NCBI GenBank assembly: GCA_001972305.1
Contig: BDDD01000370.1
Span: forward strand, 186,001-250,000
Reading direction: 5' to 3'
DNA: 64,000 nt
DNA from: Cephalotus follicularis
Lineage: Eukaryota; Streptophyta; Magnoliopsida; Oxalidales; Cephalotaceae
Both the position numbers and the translations under genes were made by a program. The notes below the pieces were generated by a model. The model did no database searches. It had not been told where the DNA came from and worked only from the letters and a program-made list of their open reading frames with translations. Below, piece by piece: positions 23,218 through 36,592 of the stretch (positions are counted from its first letter, which is position 1; every line of letters begins with the position of its first letter).

Positions 23218-26200
23218 ATGGACCGAAGGAGAACACGTGGTAGGGATAGAGCTGCTGGAGCCAATGCCCCTGAGGGAATGAATGTGCCACAAGGAGTGAA
23301 TGTCCCCCAAGATGATAGGGACCCGATGGCCTGGATTGCGGACTACTTCCAGCAATAGATGGCCTTTAATATGGCCAATGCGGAGGAGATGTGCCAGTAC
23401 TACACGCAAGCTCGACCGTAACATAGAGCTCCCGATCACTCCCGGGGGTGGGGGGGGATGGTAGTCAGTTTTGAAGGGACATCGAAAGGTTTATGAGACA
23501 GAATCCACCTAGATTCCGGGGAGAACTTGATGCTATGATTGCTGAAAGATGGCTTCAAGACTTGGAGAAGATTTTTGAAGTGATGGACTGTACCGATACT
23601 CAGAAGCTAAAATTTGCCGTGTACCGTCTACGGGGAGAGGCCACTCACTGGTGGGAGATGGTCAAAGCGAAGTGGGAGTCAGTTGGACTCGATGCTACAT
23701 GGGAGAGATTCCAAACAGAGTTCCTCGATTCCTATGTACCCCGGATTGAGCAAGAGCGGAGGGAGACAGAGCTTCTTGAGTTACGGCAAGGGGAGATGAC
23801 TGTGGCTGAGTACCAGGCCAGGTTTATGGACCTAGCTAGACATTCACCTTATCTGGTAGCCGATGATGTGAAAAAGATACGGAGATTTCTGAAGGGGTTG
23901 CGACTGGATCTTCGGTCGAGGATTAGGGCTATGGAGCTGGGTACTTTTTGGGAGGTCGCTCAAAGAGCGAGGCTGCTGGAAAGCATATCCAGTGAGGACC
24001 GAGGAGAGAGGGCCCGAGCACAGCAAAATAAAACAGAGCCCGACGAGACCAGCATCCTCGAAATGGCAGGGTAGTGGTTCTCCGACTAACTCATCGAAGA
24101 ACATATCTGGACAGACTGTCACACAGGGTTTTCCTAGTCAGGGGAGTAATGCGGGAACTGGAGCTTGTTATCATTGTGGTTATAAGGGCCACTTAGAGAA
24201 AGATTACTGGAGGATGAATGGACTATGTTTGAGGTGCGGGGAATCTAGACATTCCGTGAGAGATTGCCCGAAGAGTCAGGCTACAGCACCTATTGGACAA
24301 GCTAGTAGCAGCGGGGCCGCAGCTGGGCCTTCACAGCGAAGGGACACCGGCAAGGGCATTGCGAAAGGTTGAGTTTTTACCCTTTCACAGACAGAGGTTT
24401 CGGAGTCTACCTCGGTTATTAGAGGTACACTGTATATTTACGATTTTGCTGCTAGAGTACTGATGGACCCTGGAGCATCACATTCTTTCATAGCATCACA
24501 TTTTGCATCATGTTTAGATGTAACACCTGACTGTATGCCATATACCTTGGATGTGAGCACACCTGCATATCTGCCAATTACACAATAGAAAATATAATTA
24601 ATATCTTACATGGAAATTTGGGTCCTTACAACACCTGCTGGAGTTTCCATGTATACAAATAATGTATATAGGGGTTGTGAGATGTCTATGGCGGGCATTT
24701 CCTTTTATGCGGATTTGATAGCGTTGCCTATCCGCAACTTTGATATTATTTTGGGAATGGATTGGCTATCAGCACATCATGCTTACATGGACTGCTACGG
24801 CAAAACGGTTGATTTTCATCTGCCCGATGGTACTACCTTCCAGTTTAAGGGAGACAAGGGGTTTTCTACACCGATTGTATCCTTCATCCATGAGTCGAGG
24901 TATCTCGAGAAAGGATGTGAATGGTATCTTGCTTATGTAATTGATCGGAGGAAGGAGAAGGGTTTGAGCCTGGAAGAGATCCCAGTAGTGAGTGAATTTC
25001 CTGATGTATTTCCTGACGACTTGGGATCTTTGCCACCGAGAAGGAACATGGAGTTTGTCATTGATCTTATACCAGGAACAGCTCCTATTTCTAAAGCACC
25101 GTATAGAATGGCTCCCACAGAATTGAGAGAGCTGAAATTGCAGTTACAGGACCTGATCGATAAGGGTTTCATTCGACCCAGTGTTTCACCGTGGGGTGCA
25201 CCTGTACTATTTGTCAAGAAGAAGGATGGGTCGATGAGGCTCTGCATCGACTACAGAATGTTGAACAAAGCAACTATCAAGAACAAGTATCGTTTACACC
25301 ACATCGAGGATTTGTTCGACCAGTTGGAAGGAGCGAGAGTGTTCTCAAAGCTTGATTTGAGGTCAGGTTATCACCAGTTGAGGGTGAGGGAGGGAGATAT
25401 TGAGAAGACTGCTTTCCGGACAAGATACGGTCACTATGAGTTCCTTGTGATGCCTTTTGGTGTTACCAATGCACCGGCTACGTTCATGTCATTGATGAAC
25501 GATGTGTTTTGACCATACCTGGATCAGTTTGTCGTTGTATTTATTGACAACGTGCTAGTATACTCAAGGAATGAGGAGGAGCATGCTTGCCATCTGAGGT
25601 TGGTTTTGCAGATTCTCTGAGAGCAGCAGTTGTACGCCAAATTCAGTAAGTGTGAATTTTGGCTTGACCGTGTGATCTTTCTTGGTCATATTGTATCTGG
25701 AGAGGGTTTGGCGGTGGATCCGTCAAAGACAGAGGTGGTACGAGGTTTGCCACAGCTGAGGAATGTGATGGAGGTACGCAGTTTTCTTGGCTTGGCAGAC
25801 TATTATCGGAGGTTTATACAAAACTTTTCAAGGATAGCGGAGCCCTTGACTAGACTGACCCAGAAGAAGACCTTATTTGTCTGGGATGATGATTGCGAAG
25901 CTAGTTTCTATGAATTGAAGGATCGGTTGGTTTCCTCTCCTATCTTGGCATTACCTGAGGGTAATGAGGGCATTGCTCTATAGTGATGCATCTGGTAAGG
26001 TCTTGGGCTGCATGCTGATGCAGCGAGGAAAGGTGATTGCTTATGCTTCTAGGAAGCTGAAGCCGTATGAGGAAAACTACCCGACTCATGACCTTGAACT
26101 TGCAGCTATTATCTTTGCTCTTCAGAAATGGAGACACTACTTGTACGGAGCTCAGTTTGAGATCTTTACCTATCATAAGAGTTTGAGGTACCTGTTCTGT

Positions 26201-27854
26201 CAGGACACACTGAACATGAGACAACGCAGGTGGGTAGAGTTCTTTAATGATTATGACTACAGTATCCAGTACCACCCGGGGAAAGCGAACGTAGTCGCTG
26301 ATGCCTTGAGCCGCAAGGCTATGCTTGCCAGTACGATGGTGTCGCAATGGAAGATGTTAGAAGACTTCCAAGAGTGGTCTCCATTCAATCAGTCACCGAG
26401 GATTTTTGTGGCTGACATGCGTGTCCAGCCAGTGTTACTTGATCACATCAGGGATGCACAACCACATGATCCGGAGTTGCAACGAATTTGGGAGAGCCTG
26501 GATTCGGAATCTGATTTTTGAGTACATAATGATGGTATTCTGAGATATCGGGGACGTGTGTGTCTTCCGAATGAACCGAGACTGAAGGATGAGTTACTCT
26601 GCAGGGGTCATAAATCTCTGTACAGTATTCATCCTGGTAGCACCAAGATGTACCAAGATATGAAGAAAACTTACTGGTGGCCCGGCATGAAGCGCGAGAT
26701 TGCAGAATATGTCGCGAAGTGTCTGACTTGCCAGAGGGTCAAGGCCGAGAACCAAAGACCTGCGGGACTGTTGCAATCATTACCAGTGGCGGAGTGGAAA
26801 TGGGAACACATTACGATGGACTTTGTTTCTTGATTTCCACTGACTAGGAATCGTCATAATACCGTGTGGGTTAATGTTTATAGACTCACAAAATCAACAC
26901 ACTTCTTGCCTACACATGTCACTGATTCTGCGAGCAAGTTGGCTCGATTATATGTGAAGGATATTGTAAGACTGCACGGTGTTCCGGTGAGCATTGTTTA
27001 CGATAGGGATTCGATCTTCACTTATAACTTCTGGAAGAGATTCCAGACAGCCTTCGGAACATGATTGAATCTCAGTACTGCCTTCCACCCTCAGGAAGAC
27101 GGACAGTCAGAGCGTACCATCCAAACTCTGGAGGATATGCTTCGGGCTTGTGCGATCGATTTTGGCGGACCTGGGAAAACCATATCCCTCTGATACAGTT
27201 TTCTTATAACAACAGCTATCACTCAAGTATTGGTATGGCTCCATACGAGGCACTGTATGGAAGGAAGTGTAGGTCATCCGTATGTTGGGACGAGGTTGGT
27301 GAACGACCATTGCTTGGTCGGATTTGGTGGAGGAGACTACGGAGAAAGTCAAGTTCATCAAGGAGAAGTTTCTAGCAGCGCAGAGTCGGCAGAAGAGCTA
27401 TGTCGATAGTGTGAAGAGAAGGCCTTTAACCTTCAATGTTGGGGATCACGTGTTTTTTAAGGTATCTCCGTGGAAAGGAGTGCAAAGATTCGGGAATAAG
27501 GGCAAGCTAGCACCGCGCTACATTGGTCCTTTTGAGGTTCTGGAGAGGGTTAGGGAGGTAGCTTATCAGCTAGCCTTGCCTCCTACATTGTCAAGTGTAC
27601 ATGATGTCTTCCATGTATCGATGCTACGAGGGTATATCCGACATCCATCGCATGTCTTGGATTATGACTCGGTTACGGTAAGGGATGATCTTTCCTGCGA
27701 GGAGTCGCCCGTGAGAATATTGGATTGGAAGACACAAGTATTGAGGAATCGAACCATTCCGATGGTAAAGGTTCGGTGGCAATTTCATCGGCCGGATGAA
27801 GCGACTTGGGAGCGTGAGGAGGATATCCGAGAACACTACCCGCACTTGTTTTAG
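23218..27854 (+). pseudogene. Element B gag-pol remains, with chromodomain
   Basis: Parts in order: gag starting MDRRRTRGRDRAAG, capsid region 23490-23960 (ELRQGEMTVAEYQARFM), two zinc knuckles 24160-24260 (CYHCGYKGHLEKDC-like, CLRCGESRHSVRDC); protease 24440-24780; RT 25000-25780 ([31 protein letters not shown]); RNase H 25960-26310; H2C2 zinc region 26600-26760; integrase core and C-terminal part 26780-27640 (YGRKCRS, VHDVFHVSMLRGY); chromodomain about 27690-27854 (KVRWQFHRPDEATWE). The chromodomain places it among chromoviruses. A 67-bp mini-LTR lies at 24564. Broken, with about ten breaks. Confidence 0.9.
24564..24630 (+). mobile_element. 67-bp mini-LTR insertion in the protease region of B
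   Basis: Begins TGCATATCTGCC and ends GGTCCTTACA, so it has TG...CA ends. It is flanked by a perfect 5-bp duplication ACACC (24559-24563 and 24631-24635). Elements E and A lack it at the same place. Its 3' part resembles the outer end of LTR F (near 5310-5372). Either a strongly shortened solo LTR or a very small non-autonomous LTR element. Confidence 0.8.
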
Positions 27855-27883
27855 TATATGTAAATTCAAGGATGAATTTCTTT

Positions 27884-27893
27884 GAAGGAGGGG
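27884..27893 (+). other. Polypurine tract of element B
   Basis: GAAGGAGGGG, four bases before the 3' LTR. Confidence 0.75.
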
Positions 27894-27897
27894 TGAT

Positions 27898-30610
27898 TGT
27901 AACGCCCGTAATTTTCACATATTGTAATTTCATAATGAAAATGTACTTTATTTGTGGAATTAATAAAATGATGGTTTTCTCCGAAATTGATGGTGTTGAT
28001 TTTGATCAATTATATACTAAGAAGTGTGATTCTAAGTATAATTGTGGGGATTTTTTGCTTAGACAGCCGACTGGTGCGACATACCAGCCGACTGTCGTGA
28101 CACTTGGCAATAGGCTGCCAGGAGAGTAGCCGGCTGCTGGGTGTAGGCAGCCGACTGGATCATGCTCTGTTTATTGCATGTGGCAGAAATCACATGTTAC
28201 AACTCACATTGGAAGTTGAGGCCATCTATGCTTCATGCAGCCGAAATGATGGAAGGAGAGGACACCTGTGCATCATGCAAAACTTCATGGGGCAGAGAAA
28301 TCAGTCCTGTGAGTGTGTGCATGCATGTGAATGAGGGAATATGGCATTTAGTGCCATGTGAGGGAGTTAAGAGAAAAAGAAGAGGAAGCCCCTGCTTAAA
28401 AACGTCTCTCCTCACCTCCTTCACCAGATACTGATAGGACAAAGAACCAAGAGGACAGGGGTGAGAAAAACACAAAGAAAAGAGAGTGTTCACCATTGTT
28501 GAAGCTTGGAGCTCGGATTGGAACTGTTGGATTGACCTTGGAGCTACTGGGAGGCTCAAAGACACTGGATAGGAGACACAAAGAGGTGGACTTACGATTT
28601 CTAACTTGAAATCAAAGGTAGGGGAAAGTGATAATCTTATACATGCATTTTGGGTTTTAAGTTAATGAATACCATTGATGATTTGCATGTTAATGGGTGA
28701 ATTATGATTCTGGACTTGTTATGATGACTAATGTAATGTACGGAGTGAACATGCATGTGCAAATTACATGGGTATGTGAATTGGCTTATGTATGGATGAT
28801 TTTGATGATGGCTTGCTGTGTTAAAACTATGGAGAAAACGTTCTGGGTTGGATAAACGTCGACGTCTACCTGAAGACGTCGATGTCTTAGTGATCGTATG
28901 AAAAAGACATCGATGTTGAGTAAAAGCATCGATGCCTTTTCTGGGAAATCATAGAACTGTAATGTTTATTACAGATTACAATTTTGTCACTTGGGATTAC
29001 ATGTTTGGTTACGAATTAATGTTCTGGTTGCATACTCTGATAACCAGTAGCTTTTCTTATGCCTTGAGAGGTTAAGTTTTGCTTATATGAGGATTTAGGG
29101 GCAAGATTCTTCCCTCCAGAATCTAGACTTGAGAACTGATACCTTCTGGTATCAAAAAGACATCGATGTCTTTAGAAAGGCATCGACGTCTTTAGTCCAA
29201 AAACGCCTGGGAATAACTGTACGTGGGATCGACGCCTTAGGGTAAAGGCGTCGACGTCCTGGGGATAGACATCGACGCCTATCCCCCTGATTAAGGTATT
29301 TCACTCGAATGGGACCCGATACATCCGAAACGATCCTAAATGCATGCTGAGCATATGTTTGCATTATTACTGTGATTTGCATTATGGTTGATTTCTAAAA
29401 AGTGTTAACCATTTTGAAAAGCTTGCATGATTTTTATAATCATTATTGTGCGAAAATGTATATTGTCAACATATGAATATATATATTTTTGAAATGATTG
29501 GGGGAGTATTTTACAATGAAGGAGAAATGTTTTAAAGGATTGAATATGCAATCAAATGTGTTGTGCGAAAATGTATATTTGTCAACATATGAATTTATAT
29601 ATTTTTGAAATGATTGGGGAAGTATTTCCAAAGACGGAGAAATGTTTTAAAGGATTGGCTACACAATCAAATGTATTGTTTTAAGTTTTATAACTTATTA
29701 CAACTTGTGAACGTAGTAATATATTTTAAACAAATATATTTGATCAAGTTATTATATTTTATGGATTGACTTGTATTGTTCAATGCTTGTGCCTGTTGAT
29801 TATTAGCCGCGGTGCTAATAACTTGTTGATTACTTAGCCACTATGCTAGTAACTTGCTGTTGGTTTAGCCGCCCTACTAAACAACATACGGAGGACTTGC
29901 TCCAAAACCGTTCGCAAACGGGGATGGGGTAAGAGTGCATGACGTTGGGGCCAGGAGGTGGCGACGGTTATGACGACTGGTTTGTCTGGTTCCTTTTGGG
30001 ACATATTTACTGCTTGTGTCGATATAACTTATGAGGTTATACTTGTATTGTGAACATGCACATATTTTTATATGTACATATGGAGATATAATTATTGTGA
30101 AAATTACATGGCATACAGCATCACTATGCATTCATCCATGATATGCATTACCTTGACCTTGAACTGTATACATAAACTTTTCTACTTAGCCGAGTGAGGA
30201 CAAAGGCTAACCCCCTACTGTAACAGATTGATGGAGTGGATTTTGATATGGAGCATGCAAGGAGTTTTAAGGAGAAGACTAAGCTATTTCTCTTGTTTTA
30301 TGTACTGGATTTCTGAACAATGATTATGTAATTTGGATTAGTTGTAACTGGGGTTATATTGTTATCTCGTACTGTATTATCACGCTCCGTTTATGGGCGA
30401 TCGACAATGATGTTGGGGTTGTTATAAACTAGTTGTGCATCACGTAGTATGGGATGCATGATGCATGTTTAGATTCGGCTCATTTATGTTATTGCTTCCG
30501 CTATTAAAGATTTTTGTTTTTTTTTCATATTATCGCATGAGCTGAATTATCTTATGTTGATTGCCTTACCGCTTATATGTTGTATCTAATGTGGAAACGG
30601 GGGCGTGACA
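27898..30610 (+). repeat. 3' LTR of element B (2713 bp)
   Basis: Full LTR from TGTAACGCCC to GGCGTGACA. Holds CAGCCGACTG copies (28060-28160), GACRTCGAYGTC copies (28855-28945, 29155-29285), the 115-bp tandem pair (29448-29677), the TTAGCC/GGCTAA hairpin (30186-30210) and the TATGGG-loop hairpin (30437-30464, one stem pair lost by a CG to CA change). Confidence 0.93.
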
Positions 30611-32625
30611 CAGATGATATTCAATGTCACAATCATAATCATTAAGAACCTCAAACCACCTTCTCTGTCTCATGTTCAATTCCTTCTGCGAAAAGAGATA
30701 TCTGAAACTCTTATGATCAGTGAAAACTGTGAACTTAGTCCCATAAAGGTAGTGGCAGCATTTTCCAATAGCATAGACAATGGCCGACAACTCCAAGTCA
30801 TTTACTGGGTAGTTTTCTTCATTTGGTTTGATCTTTCTCGATGCATATGCTATCACTTTTCCGTATTGTATAAGAACGCAACCAAGCCCCTTTCCAGAAG
30901 CATCGGTGTATACAACAAAGTCTTCGTTCCCGTATGGTAAAGCTAGGACATGAGCAGAAATCAATCTATTTTTCAACTCTTGAAAACTTCTTTCACAATC
31001 ACTATTCCATTCAAAGGCAGCGTTCTTCTATGTCAACCTGGTCAATGGTGTGGCAATTCGGGAAAATCCCTCAACAAACCGACGATAATACCCTGCTAAA
31101 CCCAATAAGCTGTGAAGTTCGGAAGCATTCATCGGTCATTTCCAATCTGTCACTGCCTCTACTTTCGATGGATCCATTGGTAAGCCATCACCAGAAACAA
31201 TATGCCAGGGAAAAGCAACCTTCGATAACCAAAACTCGCACTTGTTGAATTTGGCATACACTCGGTGATCTCTCAATGTTTGCAATACAATGTAGAGGTC
31301 TTGGGCATGCTCCTGATTGGTCCTAGAATAGACCAAGAGGTCTCTAATTAACACTACAATGAACTGATCCAAATACTATCTGAACACTCAGTTCATTAGG
31401 TCCATGAAAGTTGTGGGAGCATTAGTCACACCAAAAGGCATAACTAAGAACTCATAGTGGCCATATATCGATCTGAAAGCCATCTTCAAAATATTTTCCG
31501 GTCTAACTTTTAGCTGGTGGTAGCCCGATCTCAAGTCGAGCTTAGAAAACACGGTCGCTCCTCTAAGCTGGTCAAATAGCTCATCAATGTGCGGTAGAGG
31601 GTACTTATTATTTACTATAACTTTATTGAGCTGTCGATAGTCAATACACATTCGGATCTATCCATATTTCTTCTTGACAAAAAGAATAGGTGCTCCCCTG
31701 GGTGAAGCGCTAGGCCTTATGAAATCTATGTCTAGAAGATCCTGTAGCTGTATCTTTTCCATACGGTATGGTCTTGAGAAATCGGTACAGTTCTCGGTAT
31801 CAAATCAATCACAAACTCTATCTCTCTGTCTCGCTGCAACGAAGTCAAATCCGGAGGAAAAACATCTCCGAACTCGCAAACCACTGGAATATCTTCCAGT
31901 CCTGGTCACCATCTATCGGTATCGAGCACATGTGCTAAAACCCCTGGCATCCCTGTTGTAAGAATCTGTCTGCATGCAAAGCCAAAATTATCGGAACAAA
32001 CAATGGCTCTAAGGTGCCAAGGAATCGAAAAGGTGGTCGTCCTAGAGAACTGAAAACCACTACTTTTCAATAACAATCCACTTGAGCAAAGCTGGTAGAC
32101 AGCCAATCCATGCCAATAATCACATCCAAGCTATCCATCGGTAAAACAATAAGATCGGCTAATAAGCAACGATCATCAATATCTACACAGTCGATGGGCG
32201 GTCGCTGACTCACCGAGAGGTGTGGATACCTCCATCAAGAAAGGAAGGTACTCCAGCCTCATACCAACATGGGAGATAAAATGCAATGCAATGAATGAAT
32301 GGGATGAACTCGGATCAATAAGAACCCGTGCTAGAAGCTGAAAGAGTTGAATGGTACCTCCGATCACAACATCTGACCATGCTGCAGCACTCGGTTCCAT
32401 AGCAAATACTCTAGCCTGAACTGTCAGAGTAGAACTGATAGGCTGCTTCCCCCTGGGCTGCAAAGTCCCAAAGGAATAAGACGGTACACTGGCAGTCGGT
32501 CCCTGTGGAGGCTGTGACCGCTGTGTCTGATCAAATCCTCTGAAGCAGGGATTCCGTGAACAATCTCTAGCAATGTGGTCAGAACCACCACAAGCCAAGC
32601 AATGGCCAAAAAACCATCTACAAAT
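30611..32625 (-). pseudogene. Element A pol and end of gag: RNase H, RT, protease, zinc knuckle
   Basis: Minus-strand order from the right: zinc knuckle (CGGSDHIARDC) about 32560-32600, a linker, protease (ARVLIDPSSSHSFIALHF) about 32240-32400, RT ([39 protein letters not shown]) 31140-31660, RNase H ([23 protein letters not shown]) 30611-30970. The right end joins 46732 across D. Broken. Confidence 0.88.
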
Positions 32626-32636
32626 CTATAATACCA

Positions 32637-34355
32637 TGTCTGTTCGTATGTGTTTTACGGACTTTTTATGTGTTTGTTTTCGGGCTTTTTAATTTTGTTT
32701 AATTTTAAAGCCCGGTTGCCCTTTGTTTTGGGCCGATGTGATTTGGGCAGCCTGATACCAGCCTGAATTTTTGGATATGCAATGTTGGGTTTGGGCTTTT
32801 ATTTTATTTTAATCCAACTTATTTTATTAAAACAACTTACTCTTCTTTTATTTTTTTTTTAAATTTCTATTATTTCTTTTATTATTTCGTTTCCTTTTAT
32901 TTTCTCCTTCTTTCTTTCCTTTTCTTCCTCTCTTCTCCCGTAATCCTCTCCCTCCCTTCATCAATTCACACGGTTGTAATCTCTTCTTCCTTTCTCATTC
33001 CCTGAAATCCTCTCTTCTTCCTTTCTCATTCCCTGAAATCCTCTCGTATTCCTTTTTTATCAGATTTTTGTCTTCCTTTTTTCCTTTTGGTGAGAGACAT
33101 TGCCATTTTAAATGTTGCCTCTCTTTTCTGCAAGTGTCACTGCCGAGTTTCTGCATTATTGGAGTTTGTTGATACTTGTGAAATCGTTTCATCAGGTTAT
33201 TTGAGGTAATCTCAATCTTTTGTTGCCCTTTTGTTGAGTTCTTTGATTGGTTTAAAGCTTTATACTTTTCTCTTTGGTCTCCTGTGTACAGCCGTGTAAC
33301 AAATTAATTGTGGTATTCTTCTACTATTTCGGTGTTCTTGATAATCATTGCAGGTTAGTAATCTCACAGTAATGATTTGTTTCACATGTCTTTTGGTTTT
33401 GGTGTTAGTGTTCTTAGGGTCCTTTAAGGTTTGATTTCCTGCCTATATATGTCCAGTCATTGTGTTATTAAGCCTGTCAGCTTGTTTTAAATGCCCTAAA
33501 CATGTCATAATCTGGTTTTAAGGTCTGCAAGTGATAATGGACAGAAATCTAGACATATATGTATGCACATGATAAATGATTTTCTTGCCTTCCTTGGAAG
33601 TTAAGCCACTGTCCATCTTTTTCCCTGTCAATTATGTGTTTCCGTATCATCTAAATGTCATATAAGGTCATATGTTTATCTTCTTGTGTCTCTGGTTTAA
33701 TGTCATTTTCGTTTAAACCGGTTTCTACATTAAACTGTCGAATTTCTGCTATTCTGTCGTCCAGAACAGCTGGCTGTTTTTTTTTAACAGTCGGCTGGTT
33801 TGGTTGAGTAGTCGGCGGCCATATGAAAGCAGTCGGTTATTTCTATTGAGTAGTCAACTGACCCTGTTGAACAGTCGGCTGCCAAGGTTAAACAGCCAAC
33901 TGGAGCTCTGTGACAGCTGGCTGTTTTGCCGAGAACAATTTATGTTTTCAACTGTTTTGATCCGTTTGTTCTCCGAATCAATCCGGGTCTTTTCTAAACA
34001 CTGTAATAAGTCTGTTTAATGTCTCTAATGTTTCTTAGACCCTTATATGATTGGTTTTGGGTTTCTTTTAGATTGTTGTGCTTCAAGGGGAGTTTGATTT
34101 AAATTATCTATCCGCAAGTGCTTTTGTGAACGCATAAGGTACGGATTTCTATCCTTCCTTGGCTATCTGATTATCCAACTAAAATAAGTTTTATTTTATG
34201 TTCTCGTTTTATAGACTTGGTTATGTTTGATGGTATGTTTCAGAAATAAAGTTGGTTTTTGACATTTTATGAATTTAAATGTTCCTACCTTTATTTTTAT
34301 GCTAAGATACGTTACGATATGATCATCTCTTTATCACGAAAAATAAATGAGTTAA
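32637..34355 (-). repeat. LTR D, left part
   Basis: Matches 53622-55343 of D2: TGTCTGTTCG start, then T-rich and CT-rich stretches (32840-33060) and a CAGTCGGCTG array (33770-33935). No coding sequence. Target copy GTTAA at its right end (34351-34355). Confidence 0.82.
33770..33935. repeat. Palindrome array, class CAGTCGACTG (decayed)
   Basis: About eight copies, mostly with centre TCGGCTG or TCAACTG. More decayed than the array in D2 (54685-54900). Confidence 0.75.
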
Positions 34356-34514
34356 TGTAACACCCGAGATTTTCTATGTTGTAATTTCACAATGTAATGT
34401 CTTTTTATTGTGGAATTAATAAAGTGACAGATTTCCAAGCTTGGATGATGTTTTCCAAACTCTAATAATGTTAAATTTTAGAGTAAGAATGTTAAAGGAA
34501 TGTTGAAAGGGTAA

Positions 34515-34700
34515 AACGACGCTATTTTGAAGGAACCGCCCCGATGCCTTTCGAAACACATCGACATCCTTGAAGCAAAGGGGCGCACATGACTGCATGC
34601 ACATGAAAATCGATGCAGGCGAGGACATCAACGCCCCTTTGTAAAAAGGGAAAAGACGTCGACGTCTTTGAAGAAGACGTCGGTGTGTAGACATCGAATG
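34515..34700. repeat. Palindrome array, class GACGTCGACGTC (LTR E, upstream)
   Basis: About six copies, including GACGTCGACGTC. Most others are decayed. Confidence 0.72.
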
Positions 34701-35129
34701 TCAGGCACGTTACTCTGCTGACAGAATAACGTGCAAGGGGACATTATCTAGGCATTTCAACATGCAAATCAAGACGTGTTGATCATGCAATATAGTACCC
34801 TACACTGCTAGAACTGAAATGGCAGGAGTGGGAAGATATGAGAGCATGCATTTGCCTTGGCAGCAAAGGGGAGACACCTGGTGCGCTATGCAACCTGGTG
34901 TGGAGATAACTGAAATCTTGGTATCAATGTTCATGCATGGACTATGTTTTAGTGTATGAAATGCATGATTACTGAATTGTTTGTGCTCACTGGATTAATG
35001 CCATGTCATGCTAGATATGTGATATGTATCTGCATGTTGGTTTCCTACCTTGATTACATGTTTTTTTTGCATGTATATGGTTGAAATGGCTATTGTCTGT
35101 TAAGTTGTGAGGAAGAAGACGACTGCTAC

Positions 35130-35470
35130 TCGATAAACGTCGACGCCTTTTAATAAACATCGACGACTTTGGATTATTGCTTGGTTACTGATGTGAAACA
35201 GATCGACGTCTTTGGAAAGACATCGACACCTTAGGCTATCTGCTTGGGTTTTGAGGTATTACACGTCGACGCCTAGGGTTCCTACCCTAACGCGTCGACG
35301 CCATAAGCAATACGCTGAAGTTTTAAGGTTTCAGACCTTGAGCGTCGATGCGTATAAAATGCACATCGACGTCTTTTAGCAGTAGAACGCGCTGACACTA
35401 AGGACTTGTACATCGATGTTGATGGACAAAGACATCGACGTCTTTTAAATAAACATCGACGTCTTCGGTA
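35130..35470. repeat. Palindrome array, class ACRTCGACGYC (LTR E, downstream)
   Basis: Twelve or more copies of ACRTCGACGYC. Counterpart 44127-44470 in the 3' LTR. Confidence 0.82.
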
Positions 35471-36592
35471 TTGTTTGGAGGTTTCCTTATTTAACGATGC
35501 GAAATGATCCCGATTCCTATTAGGGTGCATTTGAGCATTTGTACGCATCGCATATACACTGTTTACTACCTGTTTGTCCACTGTGTGTACATCGTTTATG
35601 ATTTCTAAAATTATGATATTTAGAATTGCATATGTGAACTCGGAATGTACTATTTTGAGTATGAAAATATGCATTGGTTAATAACATATTTTCTAACAAA
35701 CTGGCAATGATTTACACTACTGAATTGTTCAAAGGTATTTCTACTACTGAAATTACAAATTTCAAATATTTATTACTTCAGAAATATTTGAAAATGAACT
35801 GCCTGTTGTCGATCTAATCGATCACCACTGTACTGTTTACTGCACTGTTTACTGTTTGATTCACTGTTTGCCCTGTGAATTTCTATGTGGTTGTGCTTGA
35901 GCCACTAGTTGCATGGCGGAGGCTGCCAGCGCCGGCTAGTGGTAGGGTTGACCTAGGGGCCAGGAGTTGGCTGGGTGACTCACTGTACTATACTGTTACC
36001 TCGCTTGGTTTCCTGGAGTAGGGACCGAAGTGGGAGTGTAGCGTGGGGCCAGGAGTTGGCGGCGTTACACATACTGCATGACTGATGTGGTCCTTTGTGG
36101 ACATACTGTACTGCCTGTTGGTCCTTTTCGGACATTACTGTGACTGTTGACGTAACCCTGGCCGGGTTACAACTGTACTGTTCTTGCATACATATATTTT
36201 CTTATATATGTATCCACTATATTTTTACTGTATTGTTAATATATATATATACTTGTATTTCCTACACTGCATCATTATGCATACATTACATGACATGCAT
36301 CTAATGTTGATATCGATCTACTTTTATGACTTAGCCGAGTGAGGATAAAGGCTAACCCCCTACTTTTCAGATTAATGCAATGGACCGATTGGACTGGCAT
36401 GGGCGAAGAACAAGCCGTTATGTTGTTATTATTTCTTGGTTCTACCTTCTTATTTGTAATAAACTGTTTCGTTAAAGGATTTCTGATGTACTGTACCATG
36501 GTTTGTTTTGATGGGATTTAATATTGTACTGTGATCACGCTCCGTTTGTGGGCGATTAACAATGACAGACTTGTTTTGGGTAGCGTGCAGTA

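Larger units (their letters stand above)
12705..30610 (+). mobile_element. Element B: Ty3/gypsy Tekay-type fossil, containing element C
   Basis: Begins TGTAACGCCC and ends GGGCGTGACA with a perfect 5-bp target duplication CAGAT (12700-12704 and 30611-30615) in the RNase H region of A. Parts: 5' LTR 12705-15441 plus 23079-23107 (split by element C), primer site 23111, gag-pol 23218-27854, polypurine tract 27884, 3' LTR 27898-30610. LTR copies differ at about 4-5 bases per 100 by eye, roughly 1.5-2 million years at 1.3e-8. Broken, with about ten breaks. Confidence 0.93.
34356..36592 (+). repeat. 5' LTR of element E (first part)
   Basis: Aligns with the 3' LTR from 34907 onward. It is divergent from it up to 36103 and identical to it from 36104. 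Holds GACRTCGAYGTC arrays at 34515-34700 and 35130-35470. Confidence 0.88.

Noticed and set aside
32840-33060. Host promoter or 5' untranslated region with CT-rich tracts
   Set aside because: The same tracts are present in the sister LTR D2 (53830-54000), so they belong to the LTR.
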